Shown: positions 7,020 through 8,879 of the stretch, one piece after another
Numbering within the stretch: position 1 is the first letter of the stretch
Layout: each line of letters starts with the position of its first letter
Assembly: GCA_018659505.1 (NCBI GenBank)
Contig: JABJMI010000238.1
Span: 1-8,879, forward strand
Origin: Planctomicrobium sp.
GTDB lineage: Bacteria > Planctomycetota > Planctomycetia > Planctomycetales > Planctomycetaceae
DNA: 8,879 nucleotides
Direction of reading: 5' to 3'
Notes under the pieces: model-generated
Told to the model about the DNA's origin: nothing
What the model saw: the letters and a program-made list of their open reading frames with translations, nothing else
The model's database searches: none
Program-made: the position numbers and the translations under genes

Positions 7020-8879
7020 ATGGCAAACCCAGTTGAAGTATGGAAAGCAGAGAAACATCCCTTCGATGTTTGGCCGGAACTTGAGCAGTACGCTGCTCAA
7101 AAAACTCCGATGGACCAGATTCCGGGAACTGATCTCGAACGGTTAAAATGGCATGGTTTCTTCTATCGAAAACGGGATAAACCCGGAAGGTACATGAATC
7201 GTATCCGCATCACTGCGAACGAGTTGACTGCCGAACAAGCTCGCGAGATCGCCCATATTGCCTATGAATATGGGCATGGCATCGTCGACGTGACAACTCG
7301 TGCCAACCTGCAGATTCAAGGGCTAAGTATCGAACACTTGCCTAAAGTCACCGAGCGGCTTGAAAAGGTTGGACTGACTGCCAAGCAAACCGGGCATGAC
7401 AATATCCGTAATGTCTTCGGGCATCCGTTTAGTGGCTTAATCGATGATGAACTCATTGATACGCGTCAATTGTGCCATGCTGTTGATGGCATTTACTTGG
7501 GGAGCCGAGAATTCTCTGACCTTCCTCGGAAACTCAACATCTGCTTCAACGGAACCGAACATCACCCGGCTCACTTCTGGACACAGGATCTCAGCTTTCT
7601 GGCAAGTCGAGCTGCCGATGGGCGACTCGGTTTTCAAGTGTTGATCGCGGGAACTCAGGGACAAAACCCGATGCTCGCGTGGCATCTACCGGTCTTCCTA
7701 AGTGAAGAACAGATTGTGCCTGTCACCAAGGCAATCATTGAATTATTCCGCAGTCGTGGAACGCGGGAGAAACGAAACAAGGCTCGTCTAAGATTCTTGC
7801 TTGAAGAGATCGGTGTCTCTGGTGTTTTGGATTGGCTTGAAGAGACGCTCCCGTTTCGACTTGAGCCAAGCATTCAACCACCGATCCCGACCGCTGTCAC
7901 CGAGGAATTCGTCGGCTGGATTCGACAGAAAGATCGGAATTTGTGGTCAATGGGATTGTCGGTCTCATTGGGACGGATGACTTGGCAGCAACTCGAATCT
8001 CTTGCTCTGCTCAGCACGAAATGGGGTGATGGTCAACTCCGCACAACTCAAGAGCAAGGCATCGCTGTCGTCAATATCCCAACAGGCTTCAAAGGCGCTG
8101 CAGCGACCGCAGCAGCGGCCGCTGGCCTCAGTATTCATGCCGATGAATTCGAACTGAACACCATGGCATGTACCGGCAGTCAGTTCTGTAACATCGCGGT
8201 GACTGAAACAAAAGGTCACATGTTTCAGCTGATTGACAAATTACGAAAACGTGCTTTGAAGCTGCACGGAATTCGTATTCACATGAGCGGTTGTCCTTCG
8301 AGTTGTGCTCAACATTTCACAGCAGATATCGGCTTGAAAGGTGTTCGAGTCCGACGATTGATCGGAACACGAGAAGGCTTTGACGTCTACCTGGGAGGCG
8401 GGCTCGCAGGTCAGGTCCACATGGGGACGCCGTACAAGCTAGGCGTCGATGTCGATCAGCTTCCGCAACTGATCGAAGAGGTGACCAACGAATATTATCT
8501 TCGGCATAAGGTGGGACAAACCTTCAGCGGGTATTGGCGAGAGAAGCTTCAATCGGCAAAAGCAGCTAAGGTCGGTGACGCTGACTATGTTGTCCCAACA
8601 TGGATTTGCGAAGGTTGCGACTACCAGCATCATGGAGAAGACCCACCTGTCTTTTGTCCAAGTTGTGCCGGTTTGCGTCGCTATTTCGCACGTGTCGAAA
8701 CAGATGAGGATGTTACTGATTCGAAGACGTCAGAGAACTCTGCATCTGCGATAGAAGCAGCAGAGCCAGTCGCGCGCAGCGACGGCTTTCAACTTGCAGC
8801 GTCGTTAAGTGATGTGTTTTATGGAACCTATAGGTGGTTATTTCGGCTAGGGGGATTCTTGTTTTTGCTGGTTGCGTTG
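7020..8879 (+). CDS. nirA: Siroheme nitrite reductase with C-terminal rubredoxin domain and membrane segment (3' end cut)
   Basis: Ferredoxin-type assimilatory nitrite reductase, reducing nitrite to ammonium with six electrons at a siroheme-[4Fe-4S] centre. The frame is open for 620 codons from ATG 7020 to the window edge. R94 (TTRANLQIQG) is in the conserved siroheme/anion-site region. K171 and N173 in LPRKLNIC match the Lys-x-Asn of plant nitrite reductase, where sulfite reductases have Lys-x-Lys. Cluster ligands are C384 and C390 (CTGSQFC) and C425 and C429 (CPSSC). The usual family ends near residue 510-520. Here residues 528-552 add CEGC (530-533) and CPSC (546-549) with 12 residues between them, the short rubredoxin type of rubrerythrin. 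A polar linker (about 558-588) follows, then a hydrophobic stretch from about 604 that runs off the window. The rubredoxin may pass electrons to the catalytic centre. The start lacks a Shine-Dalgarno. It lies 87 bases after the transporter, probably in the same operon. Confidence 0.93.
   Translation, partial: MANPVEVWKAEKHPFDVWPELEQYAAQKTPMDQIPGTDLERLKWHGFFYRKRDKPGRYMNRIRITANELTAEQAREIAHIAYEYGHGIVDVTTRANLQIQGLSIEHLPKVTERLEKVGLTAKQTGHDNIRNVFGHPFSGLIDDELIDTRQLCHAVDGIYLGSREFSDLPRKLNICFNGTEHHPAHFWTQDLSFLASRAADGRLGFQVLIAGTQGQNPMLAWHLPVFLSEEQIVPVTKAIIELFRSRGTREKRNKARLRFLLEEIGVSGVLDWLEETLPFRLEPSIQPPIPTAVTEEFVGWIRQKDRNLWSMGLSVSLGRMTWQQLESLALLSTKWGDGQLRTTQEQGIAVVNIPTGFKGAAATAAAAAGLSIHADEFELNTMACTGSQFCNIAVTETKGHMFQLIDKLRKRALKLHGIRIHMSGCPSSCAQHFTADIGLKGVRVRRLIGTREGFDVYLGGGLAGQVHMGTPYKLGVDVDQLPQLIEEVTNEYYLRHKVGQTFSGYWREKLQSAKAAKVGDADYVVPTWICEGCDYQHHGEDPPVFCPSCAGLRRYFARVETDEDVTDSKTSENSASAIEAAEPVARSDGFQLAASLSDVFYGTYRWLFRLGGFLFLLVAL

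Noticed and set aside
6952..7146. 64-codon plus-strand open frame across the transporter-nirA gap
   Set aside because: It overlaps the nirA start in another frame and shows no domain or ribosome-binding support.
8094..8128. GC-rich alanine-coding run as a possible repeat expansion
   Set aside because: It encodes a short Ala-rich stretch (residues 360-369) inside the intact reductase frame and shows no exact tandem unit.

Overview
This window looks like chromosomal DNA from a didermic Gram-negative-type bacterium, most plausibly a Planctomycete of moderate GC content. The reasons are an outer-membrane beta-barrel gene, two GTG starts, almost no Shine-Dalgarno sequences in front of the genes, and an inverted array of CAC(G/A)GAGG-like octamers of a type I associate with planctomycete and other environmental genomes. 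The taxonomic call is inference and is not settled by anything in the window. No tRNA, rRNA, CRISPR array, transposase or phage gene was found.

Layout: (1) 160-1362, minus strand: dinB, a complete Y-family DNA polymerase IV. (2) 1363-1577: divergent intergenic region with a GAAC-N4-GTTC palindrome, like the Gram-positive-type SOS box, upstream of dinB, and a candidate sigma70 promoter facing the other way. (3) 1578-3371, plus strand: a membrane ArnT/PMT-type (GT39/GT83-like) glycosyltransferase. (4) 3372-3651: convergent intergenic region with a long-armed octamer inverted repeat. (5) 3652-5046, minus strand: an alginate-export-type outer-membrane beta-barrel. (6) 5047-5540: a 494-base divergent regulatory region with a near-perfect sigma54 (-24/-12) promoter and a leader hairpin. 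(7) 5541-6932, plus strand: a NarK/NasA-type nitrate/nitrite transporter. (8) 7020 to the window end, plus strand: a ferredoxin-type siroheme nitrite reductase with a C-terminal rubrerythrin-type rubredoxin domain, a linker and the start of a membrane segment. This last gene is cut by the window edge.

The right half reads as a nitrate/nitrite assimilation locus. The porin could bring the anion across the outer membrane, the MFS carrier across the inner membrane, and NirA would reduce nitrite to ammonium. A sigma54 promoter in front of the carrier fits nitrogen-status control, as with NtrC-type activators. No nitrate reductase is visible and it may lie downstream. The two most notable points are the NirA-rubredoxin-membrane fusion and the sigma54 promoter, whose -12 element coincides with the most upstream possible start codon of the carrier and so helps decide its real start. 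dinB and the glycosyltransferase have no evident link to nitrogen metabolism.
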